Assembly: GCA_964020085.1 (NCBI GenBank)
Contig: OZ026596.1
Coordinates: 44,985,611-45,049,610, forward strand
Source of the DNA: Micromussa lordhowensis
Taxonomy: Eukaryota; Cnidaria; Anthozoa; Scleractinia; Lobophylliidae
DNA length: 64,000 bases
Direction: 5' to 3'
How positions within the stretch are numbered: the stretch's first letter is position 1; each line of letters starts with the position of its first letter. Position numbers and translations under genes: made by a program. The notes beneath the pieces are model-generated. The model was not told the DNA's origin and did no database searches. It saw only the letters and a list, made by a program, of their open reading frames with translations. This document shows positions 45,401 through 54,989 of the stretch, piece by piece.

Positions 45401-45872
45401 ATTACGCGCGGTTAAGGTTCGCGATGCTTTGAAAAATTGGGGCTACATTAACTCCGATTGCTGTGCGTCGTGCTCTCGAAAGGAAACAATCGACCACTGT
45501 TTCCTTAATTGCTCCCGCGTGAAGGCCGTTTGGTCACACTTCTCGCCTTTTTTGTCTTCTCTTCTTGGTGTGACATTTTTACCTAACTGCATTTCCGTCT
45601 TCTTTTTCCAATGGCCCCGTGCAGACGCTAAGAGTGCACGCTTGGCCAGATTTCTGATTAAAACAACTCTTTACGGAATTTGGAAATTCCGAAATAAAGC
45701 CACTTTTCATAATGGTCACGAGGATTCCCAGGCTATTATTCGTTACATTAAAACAGATATCCGGAAAAGAATTTCTTTAGATCACTTTCGCTTGTCGCAG
45801 TCCGATTTTGCATCCGCCTGGGAATCTACACTTTGTAAAGTTGCCGACTCTTCTTTTCATGTTCTTCTCTAG
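42423..45872 (+). CDS. Retrotransposon ORF2: endonuclease, reverse transcriptase
   Basis: Open frame of about 1149 codons. APE-type endonuclease at residues 1-225: 'INARGL' (Asn), 'ETLVSSEAK' (Glu), 'NIYAPTN', GGDFN at 134-138, and SDHDF at 217-221, so the catalytic set is present. RT at about 430-760: 'KSPGPDGLTVEFYRKFWD', 'NWRPISLLNVDYKI', 'RGVRQGDSLSPMLY', YADD at 687-690. A C-terminal zinc cluster lies at 1013-1030 (CCASC...DHCFLNC), matching the zf-RVT type. The endonuclease would nick the tRNA gene and RT copies the RNA from that nick. The start is unclear: no in-frame ATG lies near the N-terminus, the frame is open back to 42369, and the ORF is +1 relative to ORF1. Expression therefore probably uses frameshifting or a non-ATG start. 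No inactivating change is visible. Confidence 0.92.
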   Translation: MTINARGLGSPLNNNLLFDLIEKSACDICFVQETLVSSEAKIKVLSRRWLGRSYWSPSIGKQGGVAVLISPKCSDEVVSWKKDSNGRIISILVRIDGVDLNFVNIYAPTNRTDRKLFYESLHEYFVPASALVIGGDFNCYENALDKFGGNVSVGGECKSLKSDFVLVDAWRKLHPSAHEFTWFNHDYSIASRLDKFFVSKELFTSDCQCEISPCPLSDHDFVSFVFDIPDAAKRGPGVWKLNNSLLDDKNFCGIIRNLIQSHVLYFASFPSPQDWWEFLKVSIKEESISFSRQKRRQLCRDRVFLTNKLISLRQRLVNGDNFVVDSIQDIECRLKVIYTKEIEGILVRSRAEWLEEGERPTRYFFQLHSSNAQRSKISSIYNSSGVEVSSQDEIEQAHFDFYSFLFSEEPVDMVFQDDLLSSLSRQLSPHQSSLCEGTMTIDEISFAVKNMNTNKSPGPDGLTVEFYRKFWDILAPHLVLVFNSCFQAGEMCESMKTSNTRVIYKKGDRKSLKNWRPISLLNVDYKICSKAISIRLSKVLEFIVDPDQTCSVPGRKISANLHTLRDILDYLDRTRETGILVSLDQEKAFDRVNRSFLQSLLTRFGFGPSFCNWINTFYKGANMRVIVNEWLTEPIPLSRGVRQGDSLSPMLYILCVETLACQIRSCSQIEGFLLPGANGSQYKVSIYADDTTSLVKSVCSLAALFRVINVYERGSGAKLNVSKTEAMWLGAWRSCPDQPFGLTWVTKMKILGVVFGQNVESDNWRPKLKKLENHLNFWKSRSLSLVGKSLIVNTIGISKLLYLATILPVPQWVISEVNNLIWPFLWGCRMETVSRQSCHQPFLKGGLGIINFKIKADALKLASVVSNCSNADSKCFYLIKYFFGAKISPIRPEWRFLRDNSSPSAQLLTPFYSNCLSVLSSLRKILSCQDWRNFAFTSKKCYYTLLKEKSSSPVIHRHWVSFLTIGFDLDRHWSLVRDEFCENFKNDLLWLIVLRAVKVRDALKNWGYINSDCCASCSRKETIDHCFLNCSRVKAVWSHFSPFLSSLLGVTFLPNCISVFFFQWPRADAKSARLARFLIKTTLYGIWKFRNKATFHNGHEDSQAIIRYIKTDIRKRISLDHFRLSQSDFASAWESTLCKVADSSFHVLL

Positions 45873-46060
45873 TGTAGTCAATTTTATAGTTGGACAGAGA
45901 CATTCTTGAACATTATATTTGACAGTGTGAAGCTGAAGTAATACTCTAGGTTTTTATTTTAATACGGAATTTCTATGTGAGGGGCCAGGCCCATGTGCTT
46001 TGCACTTTTTATTATGTACATTAGTAGTTTATTGTGAATAAACTCATTTCAAAAGCTAAA

Positions 46061-46108
46061 ATGAGACTCCTAATCTCAGGGTCGTGGGTTCGAGCCCCAC
46101 GTTGGGCG
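46061..46108 (+). pseudogene. Target duplication and tRNA-Lys 3' half
   Basis: 46061-46068 is ATGAGACT. 46069-46108 is tRNA nucleotides 34-73, with one substitution that turns the anticodon from CTT to CCT. The same substitution is present at the third copy (63427). Confidence 0.92.
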
Positions 46109-46515
46109 CTGATAGATAGGCCTGGCTGACCAACTCGCCCATCACCTCAACCTTTGAATGTGTTCGGTTGTGTAGTAAAGCAAAATTGAACACAAAAGTG
46201 CCTATTCATTGGAATAAAACAGGTAAAACAAAAGTCGAGCATAATAGTTTTAGAGGATACAAAGAAAAAATACTTCCGCAAGCACGTACACCCAGACGGT
46301 CTGCTATGACACCAGCTATGAAATTGTTTAGCTCACATAGCTTTTCCCAAGTTAATTTTGGTGCAAACATTCCTTAGTCACCGATATTAGTTTTCATTCG
46401 TGTGCCAAAGAAACTTTTAAAAGAAAACCTTCACACCAAATTTAACTTAAAAAAGGGAAACAAGGCAGTGCTACAAACAGTAAGTTCTTTGAAACAAGTC
46501 ACAAAAAGATACCAG
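46109..46515. repeat. tRNA-Lys unit flank, inverted
   Basis: Noncoding. 46130-46190 matches 48630-48710, and 46260-46450 is the inverted form of the 11105-11436 block. At 46343-46350 it preserves the uninterrupted 'aagttaatttt' that is filled by a MITE at 56404-57046. Confidence 0.65.
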
Positions 46516-46588
46516 CGCCCAACGTGGGGCTCGAACCCACGACCCTGAGATTAAGAGTCTCATGCTCTACCGACTGAGCTAGCCGGGC
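46516..46588 (-). tRNA. tRNA-Lys (anticodon CTT)
   Basis: Perfect 73-nt consensus copy. On its own strand it is followed by 'ctggtatctttttgt', a T5 terminator about 7 nt downstream. A and B boxes intact. Confidence 0.93.
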
Positions 46589-48085
46589 ACGATACGCCTG
46601 CATTCATAATTTCAATTTAAAAATTGTGTCAAATACCAGAATAAAAATTATGCATTCATACTGACCAAATAAAATTTTCTGACTCTAAACCCACACTCCC
46701 TTACTGCTCTAACCAATGAAAAATTTTACATATGCATAAATAAGATGGGTTTCTTATTATTTTAAAAAGATGTCACTACATAACTCAAGAGGTTTATCCA
46801 ATCTTTTCTATAAAGCTTAGGGTTTTATGGTGCACAAAATGATCACGACAAAATGTACTTTGTGATAATCGGTATTGACATAAATTAATATTTTGCCGAC
46901 ACGGAACAGAGAACTGGGTACGAGCGTAGTACGCGAAGCTCATGGGTACTACGTTTGTAAAATGAGACGGTTGGAAAAGTTGTGCCATTCTACAGTCATC
47001 CTTGCCAGTAACACTTGTCCATAAGGTTTATTTTTTAATGTGTAAATAGCGTTATCTGATTCATAGACCAATTTATGTCTTCTAAGGGATAAATTATAGT
47101 TAATGGGTCAACTGTGAGAAATACGTGTAAATTGCATGACATGCTGTAACATAAGGTGGGTTTCACAGGCCAAAGTTCAATTCTGATCATGTGCGTTCAC
47201 AGTGCAATCCGCAGGCTGAGCCAATCAGGATAGTTCTTATTTCACTGTCAATCAGCCCATAGCGCATTAAACACGAGCCTCGTGTTTATTCAGTCCATCG
47301 CTCTAGCAGGCAAACATCTTGCCTGCTTTAGTTTGCTTTCTAGTACAAGTATTTTCCCACCCACCCCACCCCTATGTCACAAGTATGTCACGCACGATAG
47401 TACATGCAATATACTTTGCATCTTATCCAGATTTATGACACAAGATGTCTTACCGTATATAAGACGTTTTTAATGCAAAATGCTACACACAAAATATTTT
47501 GCTATAAGTTTAATTGAGATGGATATTAATATATAGATGTTTAAGATGTTACAGTTACCAGCCAATGCTATTTCGCAAATGCTGCATATTTACATCATAT
47601 AGACACCTAATGTTTAGAGTAGCCCTGTCTACTTTCAGGGACTAGGTGTATACCTATATTATGATTTTTTGATGCGGTTCCCTTTACGTTTTGTTGCTGA
47701 ATGTGTCTGAATGAATTGTTAACCAATTCCTTCGTTAGGGCTTTTGTTCATCATATTGTTACTCTCTACTATGTGACACCATCCGGGTGATCCTATATCA
47801 GTTAATACAGTCCGCAGTCATGTTACATTCTAGTTTGACTTCAGCCTTTCCATGCACATAAGATTCGAAACGAACTGATTAGCTATGCTTACCATTGAGA
47901 TCTACACATTTGGACTCTAGAGTAAATGTTAAGTGTAAATCTTTCCTCTGTTTTGTGACGTTGAATTGATGTAGACAAATAAACTTTGGGTTGGGATGAA
48001 GTGCTCCCATAAAGGTCACTCTTTGCCCCATAGACTCACGGAATGGATTGGTTGCCATGATAACCATGAGTCTTAACTACCCTAC
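46589..48085. other. No gene seen
   Basis: 46600-46800 is an inverted tRNA 5' flank. The rest is AT-rich noncoding DNA. A 62-codon frame at 47879-48067 shows no family features. Confidence 0.5.
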
Positions 48086-48089
48086 TTGA

Positions 48090-48290
48090 CTAAGGACCTC
48101 TCAGGGTATTGTGACCTGCAGCCCTGAGGAGGATTAGGGACCTCTCGCAAGGTATTGTGACCTGCAGCCCTGAGGAACATTAGGGACCTCACGCAGGGTA
48201 TTGTGACCTGCAGCCCTCAAGAGTAGTAGGACCTCTCTTAGGGGATCGTGACCTCCACCCCTAGAGAGAAAGGGGGTGAGGGGGGTTTTG
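48090..48290. repeat. Tandem repeat, about 55-bp units
   Basis: Four diverging units built on 'ggacctctcagggtattgtg' and 'acctgcagccctgagga'. Each contains an imperfect inverted repeat (tcaggg...ccctga), followed by a purine-rich run ('agaaagggggtgagggggg'). Confidence 0.75.
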
Positions 48291-48808
48291 ACCCCTCCCA
48301 CCTTACCAAGCTAGACTAGCATTGTTGTTAGTGATATGTGCCTGTTGGAGTACTTCATTCCCAGCCCCTTTCCCACATTTAGTATTTGTGTCTCTTTTTC
48401 TCATGGGTTGGGAGAATTAACGTTCAGTTTTTTGATTATATATCGAACTTAAAACCCTAAAGGGGGCGTAACTGCATTTGGTCGGGGGTACACGGTCACT
48501 ATTTTTCCTAATAAGAGGTTTTTGGGGTTTACGTGTCCGGCTTTGGCGCATGTAGGATGTTATTTGATGTTTCTATTATCCACTTTGTTGTAAGCTTACT
48601 GTCAAAATTAAAACATATCTTGGGCCTGGCTGACCAACGCGCCCATGCCTCAAACTTTGAGTGTGTTCGGTTGTGTAGTCAAGGCAAAATTGCAAGAGTG
48701 CGTCAATTGCAGCGCTTCTGGAACAGTGCGTGTCTAGATGATTAGTGAACTCTACTGTTTGGAAAAAATCATCATCTCACGACAGACGCTGCCGTCAACT
48801 GAAAACGT
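48291..48808. other. No gene seen
   Basis: Noncoding. From about 48630 it becomes a tRNA-unit flank related to 46130-46190 and, inverted, to 13060-13240. Confidence 0.5.
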
Positions 48809-48867
48809 GCCCAGCTAGCTCAGTCGGTAGAGCATGAGACTCTTAATCTCAGGGTCGTGGGTTCGAG
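48809..48867 (+). pseudogene. tRNA-Lys pseudogene, 3' end deleted
   Basis: First 59 nt present with one acceptor change (GCCCAGC). The T-stem 3' strand and acceptor strand are gone. Sequence resumes in the usual flank ('ggccattattttc'), so about 14 nt were deleted precisely at the gene end. Confidence 0.8.
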
Positions 48868-49142
48868 GGCCATTATTTTCACTTTTGATCAGACAATTTA
48901 TAATTATTAGCTAGACCTTATTACCTACCAAACAACATTCAGGCAGGTCACTGAAGGCGCTGAAACTATCATGCTTTGATAATCTTTGGTTAACTTATTG
49001 CAGAAGTAATTGTTTTGTTTTCATGCTCTGTAAACCTACCATGCAGAACGTATTTGAATATGACATGCTTTATTCTAGTTTCTCAGACATTTAAGTCAAT
49101 TCAAAAGAAATAAATATTTTGAACAAAAGAAAAAAACATTTA

Positions 49143-49208
49143 CGCCCAACGTGGGGCTCGAACCCACGACCCTGAGATTAAAGAGTCTCATGCTCTACCG
49201 ACTGAGCT
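49143..49208 (-). pseudogene. tRNA-Lys pseudogene, 5' end lost
   Basis: The acceptor 3' strand through D loop is retained, with an extra A in the anticodon loop. It stops after 'gactgagct' and joins the upstream flank of a different unit. Confidence 0.8.
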
Positions 49209-49411
49209 TTTGTGCATGATGAAACCATAAGCTTTATAGAAAACATTGGATAAACCTCTTTTGTTTTTTTTGTTTTAAATAATAAAAACTCATCTCATGA
49301 ATGCGCATGTAAAATTTTTCATTGGCCAGAGCAGTAAGGGAGTGAAGGTTAAGAAGAAAAATTTTAATAGGACGGTGTGTTTTTACGACATGAATGCATA
49401 TTTTTGCCATT

Positions 49412-49436
49412 GTTCTACCGACTGAGCTAGCCGGGC
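49412..49436 (-). pseudogene. tRNA-Lys 5' fragment
   Basis: Only the acceptor 5' strand and D arm ('ctaccgactgagctagc') remain. It overlaps in content with the fragment at 49143-49208, so the two are remnants of different copies joined by recombination. Confidence 0.7.
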
Positions 49437-49480
49437 AAGTTGTTCCCAGTAGCGTGTGCAACTATAATATTAGGGTCTTA

Positions 49481-49718
49481 CCCCATTCACACCAACCTGT
49501 TAAACATGTTTAAAAGTGGTTTAACTAAACAAGGTTAAAATCTAGTTGCTCATACCATATACACTTCACAACTTAACAAGGCAAAAACATGTTTGAATAA
49601 AATATGTTAGCAAAGTGGTTTGAAATTTGTCTTCTCAAAATGACTGCAAAGGGTAATCAACAAATTTGAAAAACCTAAACTTGATTTAGTTAAACTAGTT
49701 TAGTTGGTGTGAATGGGG
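49481..49718. mobile_element. MITE with 16-bp TIRs, 238 bp
   Basis: Ends CCCCATTCACACCAAC and GTTGGTGTGAATGGGG, flanked by TA. The unfilled version of the site is at about 2615-2625 ('gggtctataaaatcac'), which defines the boundaries to within a base. Confidence 0.85.
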
Positions 49719-50063
49719 TATAAAATCACTATTGCTCGGCCATCTACTTCTGATCGCTATGAAGCCTGGGAGGAGTGAGTTGATAATTTCGACCAAACAT
49801 GAGTTCACTCGCACTGTTCCAGCACCGCTGCGATCGACGCACTCTCGTATTCATTTTTCGTGATCATTTTGCGCACGATGAAACCCTTTATAAAAAAATT
49901 GGATAAACCCTTTTGAGTTATGCAGTGACATCTTTTTAAAATAATAAAAAGCCCATCTGATTTATGCGCATGTAAACATTTTCATTGGCTAGAGTATGTT
50001 TTTATGACACGAATGCATACTTTTTATTCTTGGATTATTAAATTATAGTTGCAAGTATATCGT

Positions 50064-50136
50064 GCCCGGCTAGCTCAGTCGGTAGAGCATGAGACTCTTA
50101 ATCTCAGGGGCGTGGGTTCGAGCCCCACGTTGGGCG
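50064..50136 (+). tRNA. tRNA-Lys (anticodon CTT)
   Basis: 73 nt with one change, T to G in the variable loop, which should be neutral. TTTTTT follows about 6 nt downstream. Paralogue of the gene at 3366. Confidence 0.92.
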
Positions 50137-51985
50137 CTGATCTTTTTTGCTAGCATGTTTTTGAAGCTGGTTTTCCTCCAGCCAATTACATCAACATCTT
50201 AAAGTCCAATTAAATTTCCTCATTTTAATATTACGCAAGAAAACATGAGGGGACAGAGAGAGAACCTCCATTCCAGGTCTGAAATATGTTGATCCTATAA
50301 AAGTTATTTACAGTTATGCTGAAATAGTCAGAGTTCTTCTCCTTTTGCGTCTGCTTCGTGTTTTCTCCCAGGCAGTCCACCTGGAAATATATCTGTTTTG
50401 TTGATAGAAGCGTCTTTTACTTGTAGAATAAATAAAGACGACTGGGCTTCATGGGGTGATAGATCAATTAAAGCGGGAGATAAATTAAATCTTACAACTT
50501 CTTTTGAACATGCAGATTACGGAAATGCGATCCAGTAGTGAACAAAACGCCAAACTGTACAAAAAAAGTCAATCTCAGTCGCTTGCTGACGGGTCACACG
50601 AATTTCAAATTTATGTGTCTGTCCGCATATTGACGATAAAAATTAGCCAATGAGCGCGCGACAATTTCTGCAGTTATCGTAAAATTCAATATTCAAAGAA
50701 ATTTTACTCGTTTACCGTTTGCAACGATTAAAGCCACAGGATGTTGATTTGGTATATAGTCTGTCTTTACAGCACCAACTTGTTAAAAGCTCTTGCTTGT
50801 ACAACGTATATGGAATTCAGCCATCAGGCTTGGACTGAGAATTGAAGAGTCTTGATTTAAACTGTTTTCGCCATCAAGGTTAATTTTATTTGTTCCAACA
50901 GATTCTTAAAGGTAATTTCCAGTCCGTACTGTGCAATCTCAGCAACCTAATGTTTATATGTAATGGTAATAAGACTGAGTGGAGTGCAATTCGGTCTGTA
51001 ATCATATGAGTAATAGCAAAATCGGACGACTGCGCAGCGGGAGTCCGTTTTTTTTTTATCACGGGAAATTTGCTTATTTCGTTAATTTTGCGATTTGTAT
51101 ATTTTCGGGAAACTGAAAGCAGAATAGATAAGTTATGAAAGAAAGGGAAAATTTGCAGTAAAATACTGACAAAGGAGGTGTAAATTGTTTCATGTCGCTC
51201 TGAAATTGAGATTGGTTGAGTTAAACTACAGCTTTCAATGTGAACTGTCCGATAACAACTTGGCAATTGAACTAGAGGAAAATAGGAGTTTTTTTAAACC
51301 AATCAAAATAGAGGATATTGAAATTTTTATGATTATAATTATAAGTTCCCACTTGATTGAATGCACCAATTTTGATAAATAGTAAAATTCAGCCAAACAC
51401 AATAGACCTCAGCACGAGGCTCTGGGGAATAAACCCCACAGACTTTGTAGTTATTCCCCGGAGCCTCGTACGGAGGTCTATGGTTTTAGGTTGAATTTTA
51501 ATATATCGACATTGGTCTATTCAAATCGAGGTTATTCGTTACGAACAACATACCTTATCTTTGAAGCTTTTCAAATTCTTTTTCCAACAGGTTTATTGCT
51601 TTTTACAGCTGCGAAAATGTGTTATCAAGTGATACGAGAAAGAACGAAGCATAAATCTTCGACCGCTTTACTTTAATGACGGTTGTTTTAAACTTTGAAT
51701 TTACTTCAAGTAACTGGTTGCGAAATGTTCACATTTAGTGATGTCTTACATGAGACAAAACAAAAAACGTAAACAAACTCTCGAGATTACGCAGTACGGA
51801 CTGGAAATCATCTTTTAAAACAGATTTCGATTTAGATGAGGAGAATATTATATCTTCCAGTTGTTCAGTCCTCTATATATAGTGGACCCTTATGTTTGAA
51901 GAGTTTTAAGTCTTGTAGCATTAATCTTATACCACCTGTAATGCTTGAGATGGAGAATCACTCAAATATATAGGATCAACCATTC
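50137..51985. repeat. Noncoding segmental duplication, copy B
   Basis: Same order of blocks as 3439-5990 but shorter by about 650 bp, mainly lacking the equivalent of 4680-5840. It carries an extra palindromic insertion at 51385-51500. No gene supported. Confidence 0.65.
51385..51500. mobile_element. Palindromic MITE, about 115 bp
   Basis: 'aattcagccaaacacaatag' and 'ctatggttttaggttgaatt' form imperfect ends. 'acctcagcacgaggctctgggg' against 'ccccggagcctcgtacggaggt' forms the stem. Absent from the duplicate at 4370-4390. Confidence 0.75.
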
Positions 51986-51989
51986 CTGA

Positions 51990-52288
51990 AATTTGGTGTG
52001 AAGGTTTCTTTTGAAAGTTTTTTCGGCACAGGAATGAAAACTAATATCAGTGACTATAAAGGAATGTTTTGCACCAAGTATACATTGGGTAAAACCATGT
52101 GAGCTAAACAGTTATTATAGCTGGTATCTAACGCAGAAGCATTTTTTCTTTGTATTCTCTGAAACTATCATGCACGACTTATGTTTTATCTATAACAAAC
52201 GCCTTCAGTGACCTGCCTTAATCCCGTTTGGAAGGAAAAAAGGTCTAATTATATTTATAAATTGCCTAATGAAAAGGGAAAATAATGG
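51990..52288. repeat. tRNA-Lys unit downstream flank
   Basis: Diverged copy of 11105-11436, leading into the minus-strand tRNA at 52289. Confidence 0.7.
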
Positions 52289-52361
52289 CGCCCAACGTGG
52301 GGCTCGAACCCACGACCCTGAGATTAAGAGTCTCATGCTCTACCGACTGAGCTAGCCGGGC
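52289..52361 (-). tRNA. tRNA-Lys (anticodon CTT)
   Basis: Perfect consensus, 73 nt. On its strand it is followed by 'ccattattttccc', providing a TTTT terminator. Confidence 0.93.
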
Positions 52362-52919
52362 ACATTGTGATTAAGCCTTCTTTACCGTAAGTACAATGTA
52401 AGCTCTCTACTTGTTATCGCTTGTTGTGGTTTCCTTTGTTGTCAAAGCTGAATTGAAGCAAACAAGGCCCTTGTTGTTCGGAACGTGAGCAGTAATAAAT
52501 TGACATTCACATAATAGCCACGTCACTTTTTTCCTAATGAGGCGGAAGTTATGGCGTGATAAAATTTGGCAAAAGGCATAAATTGAGCTGGGGAGAAGTG
52601 ATTTGCAAGTGTCGTTGGCTATCCACGTCAGCAAAATTCGCTTCTCAGGATTGGCTATTTGGGATTGAAGACGTTTTTAAAGAACACAAGTTAGTGTTAT
52701 GATTTCTTCTCCGCAAGTATCATTTTGATTGTATAGCATATTACTAAATGCGGGAAAAACGAGTTGAATCCTTGGTTAACTGGTTTCAAAAGTCCAGTGG
52801 TTGGGCAAACTTGCTTTACTTAGCCGTCAAGTAGGCGATACTTTAAAATGGCAGTCCGCGTGAAAATATATGTGTTTTGTTGATAGAAGCGTCTTCTTAG
52901 AAAAATAAAAGACTATCAA
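52362..52919. other. No gene seen
   Basis: Noncoding flank. 52360-52500 is related to 11516-11640, and 52830-52900 repeats the sequence at 50-115. Confidence 0.5.
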
Positions 52920-52969
52920 CGCCCAACGTGGGGCTCGAACCCAAGACCCTAAGATTAGGCTAGCCGGGC
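52920..52969 (-). pseudogene. tRNA-Lys pseudogene with internal deletion
   Basis: 50 nt: the T arm and both acceptor strands are retained, while the anticodon and most of the D arm are deleted. A flank fragment common to the tRNA units precedes it. Confidence 0.75.
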
Positions 52970-53149
52970 AAATTTCGCTTGAGTTAGCAATTGTTATGAT
53001 AAATCTTAAAGAAATATCTTAATACTGTTACCTTGGACTCCTTGTTTCAGACGAACTTCTACTTTATTGACTTCTCTCATTTTTTCTCTTTGATATGAAA
53101 AACAAACTGAGGACCTTTTCTTACGATGACGTAAGACTGAACTTTGTGC

Positions 53150-53420
53150 TTATATACATACATACATACATACTTTATTGGCTCGTCCCCAAGGGGCTTT
53201 TCAGAGTCAAAATACAATACCTAATTAAAACCTAAATACATGACAATGATAAAAAGATAAAAGTTAAAAAATTAAGTAAAGTAGTCATTAAAAAGCTTTT
53301 GCCTAAGTAAACGCTTGAAGACCGTTACAGATGAAGTAAACGCTTGAAGACCGTTATATCCGGAAAGAATTTGAAGTCAGTTGACAAGACTAAAGAAAAT
53401 TGTTGCAGCGCTCAATTATA
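53150..53420 (-). mobile_element. Probable LINE 3' tail fragment
   Basis: Starts with a (CATA)n run then 'ctttattggctcgtcccc', reminiscent of the 3' ends of CR1-like LINEs (compare the 3' end at 34486). No coding part attached. A 20-bp sequence 'aagtaaacgcttgaagaccg' is tandemly repeated at 53305-53355. Confidence 0.4.
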
Positions 53421-53489
53421 TCGACGTGTGGCACGAGTCCCCGGATCTCATTAATTAGGAAAAGACGAAAGAGTATAATATAATATATA

Positions 53490-54300
53490 GCGGGGTACAA
53501 TGCATGATGGGAAGGCCTTTCACTCGGTCCCAAGTAGTTGTGCTTTAGTTCACTCCTAAAGTACATTTGGATGTAAGAAAGACTTTGTAAACAAGGTAGG
53601 ATCTGTCAAGTGTGTACTTTGTATCTATTTTAAGATATTTTGCAGTTTTCTTCTCCCTCTGGGCAGTTTAGTGAATCCTCAAATTCCGTTGGTAAAATAC
53701 CATCATTCCACTTTTTGTGATACGCTAGTGACGTTTGGTGTTACTGTAGACGATGTTTTGAAATTCGATAAACATGTTGCTAATGTCTGTAGGAAAGTGT
53801 CTCAACAGGTTGTAGTTTAAAAGCGTTTGAGAAATATACTTCCTTATGATATAAAAAGAATATTTACATATATATGTCATTTATTGTTTTACACTTCGAG
53901 TACTGCACAGACTTGGCACTTTTGTGATAAGGGCTCGGCTGAGAAATTGGAAACAGCGAATGAAAGAGCTGTTCCGTTTGTCTTTAGAGACAAACGCACT
54001 CCATATGAAGAACTTATGGGAACAAAGATTACATAAAATCCTTTGTACGGTTTACAGACTCGTAGTTAAATCACGGCACGAACCCAGAGAGTCTGAGTGA
54101 GTTAATATCACCAAGAGGAACGATATACGCCTTGAGAGGAAAGGACATTCTGACATTGCCGAAGGCAAACAGCAACAGCTAGGTTCGGACTTAAATCCTG
54201 GCGTTTTCAGGCGCCCAGCTTTGGAATAACTTGCTTGATGTCCTTAGAACGCCATCGGATTTTAAAACGCTCAGAAAACTTAGTTTTACTGTGTAATGAA
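53490..54300 (+). pseudogene. Degenerate LINE 3' region, copy B
   Basis: Uninterrupted counterpart of 780-2460. A readable but broken frame gives 'VTVDDVLKFDKHVANVC' and 'KRLRNILPYDIKRIF', then 'TWHFCDKGSAEKLETANERA'. This resembles the segment between the RT palm and the C-terminus of CR1/L2 LINEs. Several stops and frameshifts. Confidence 0.6.
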
Positions 54301-54985
54301 TCAATACTTTAGACTGTTTAGAATGGTTTTAAGTGTGATATTTTCCTCAGTTTTAGTGCATTGCTCAGATTTTTTCCATTAAAGCATATATTTGAAAGGC
54401 TGTTGTTGTCGATTTTTGGTAGTTGCAGCACCATGGTCGAGTCTCAACATTTAAACTCTTTTTTTCATCTCGGATATAGAGTAACTAACGTAAGGAATCC
54501 GCATTCTATCAAGTTCAACTGTGGAAAGCTTTCAATCGACATGAAATGATATGGGAGACTGCCCATTGTTCGATATTCACCAATTTCGACTTTGAAAAGT
54601 GATGAAGGGCACGCGTAAACATTTTTCTATTTCCCCAAAAAACCCTCTCATTCTATAGCAACTAGACTTAACGAGCTAAACTATGATAATTGAGTGGAAA
54701 AATTTTTCAAATAATTTTCGGCTAACAGCTACAGACGACGAGTCCTTTGGATTTTTCCTGCATTCATGTGGAGTGGATAGAAAGCGGCAATCCCATGCAT
54801 ACTTGAGAAATGAACAATCATTGACATCAATCAGAGGAGAGGTTTAACACACCTATTTAGTTGTTAGGGCCCAGCAAATCAGGTAAACAGGCAAACTTTC
54901 AGCCGATCCAGAGAGCTGACATGTATGTATCCGACCCAACTGTTAAACATTGCTCGATTCTTTTAGGGTATATGAACTGAAATGT
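54301..54985. other. No gene seen
   Basis: AT-rich noncoding DNA. Confidence 0.45.
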
Positions 54986-54989
54986 TTTA

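Larger units (their letters stand above)
40400..46060 (+). mobile_element. tRNA-Lys-targeted non-LTR retrotransposon, copy 2 (full length)
   Basis: 5661 bp: 5' UTR 174 bp, ORF1, ORF2 overlapping ORF1, 3' UTR of about 190 bp ending 'aaaagct' plus three A. Both ORFs are open. The 8-bp duplication ATGAGACT is exact on both sides. Domain order (zinc-knuckle ORF1; APE-type endonuclease, RT, C-terminal Cys/His cluster in ORF2) places it in the L1/Tx1 group, in which site-specific lineages are known. Clade is inferred. No long poly(A). Confidence 0.93.

Noticed and set aside
47030..48600. LTR-type element between tRNA units
   Set aside because: No paired long repeats, primer-binding site or coding remnants were seen.
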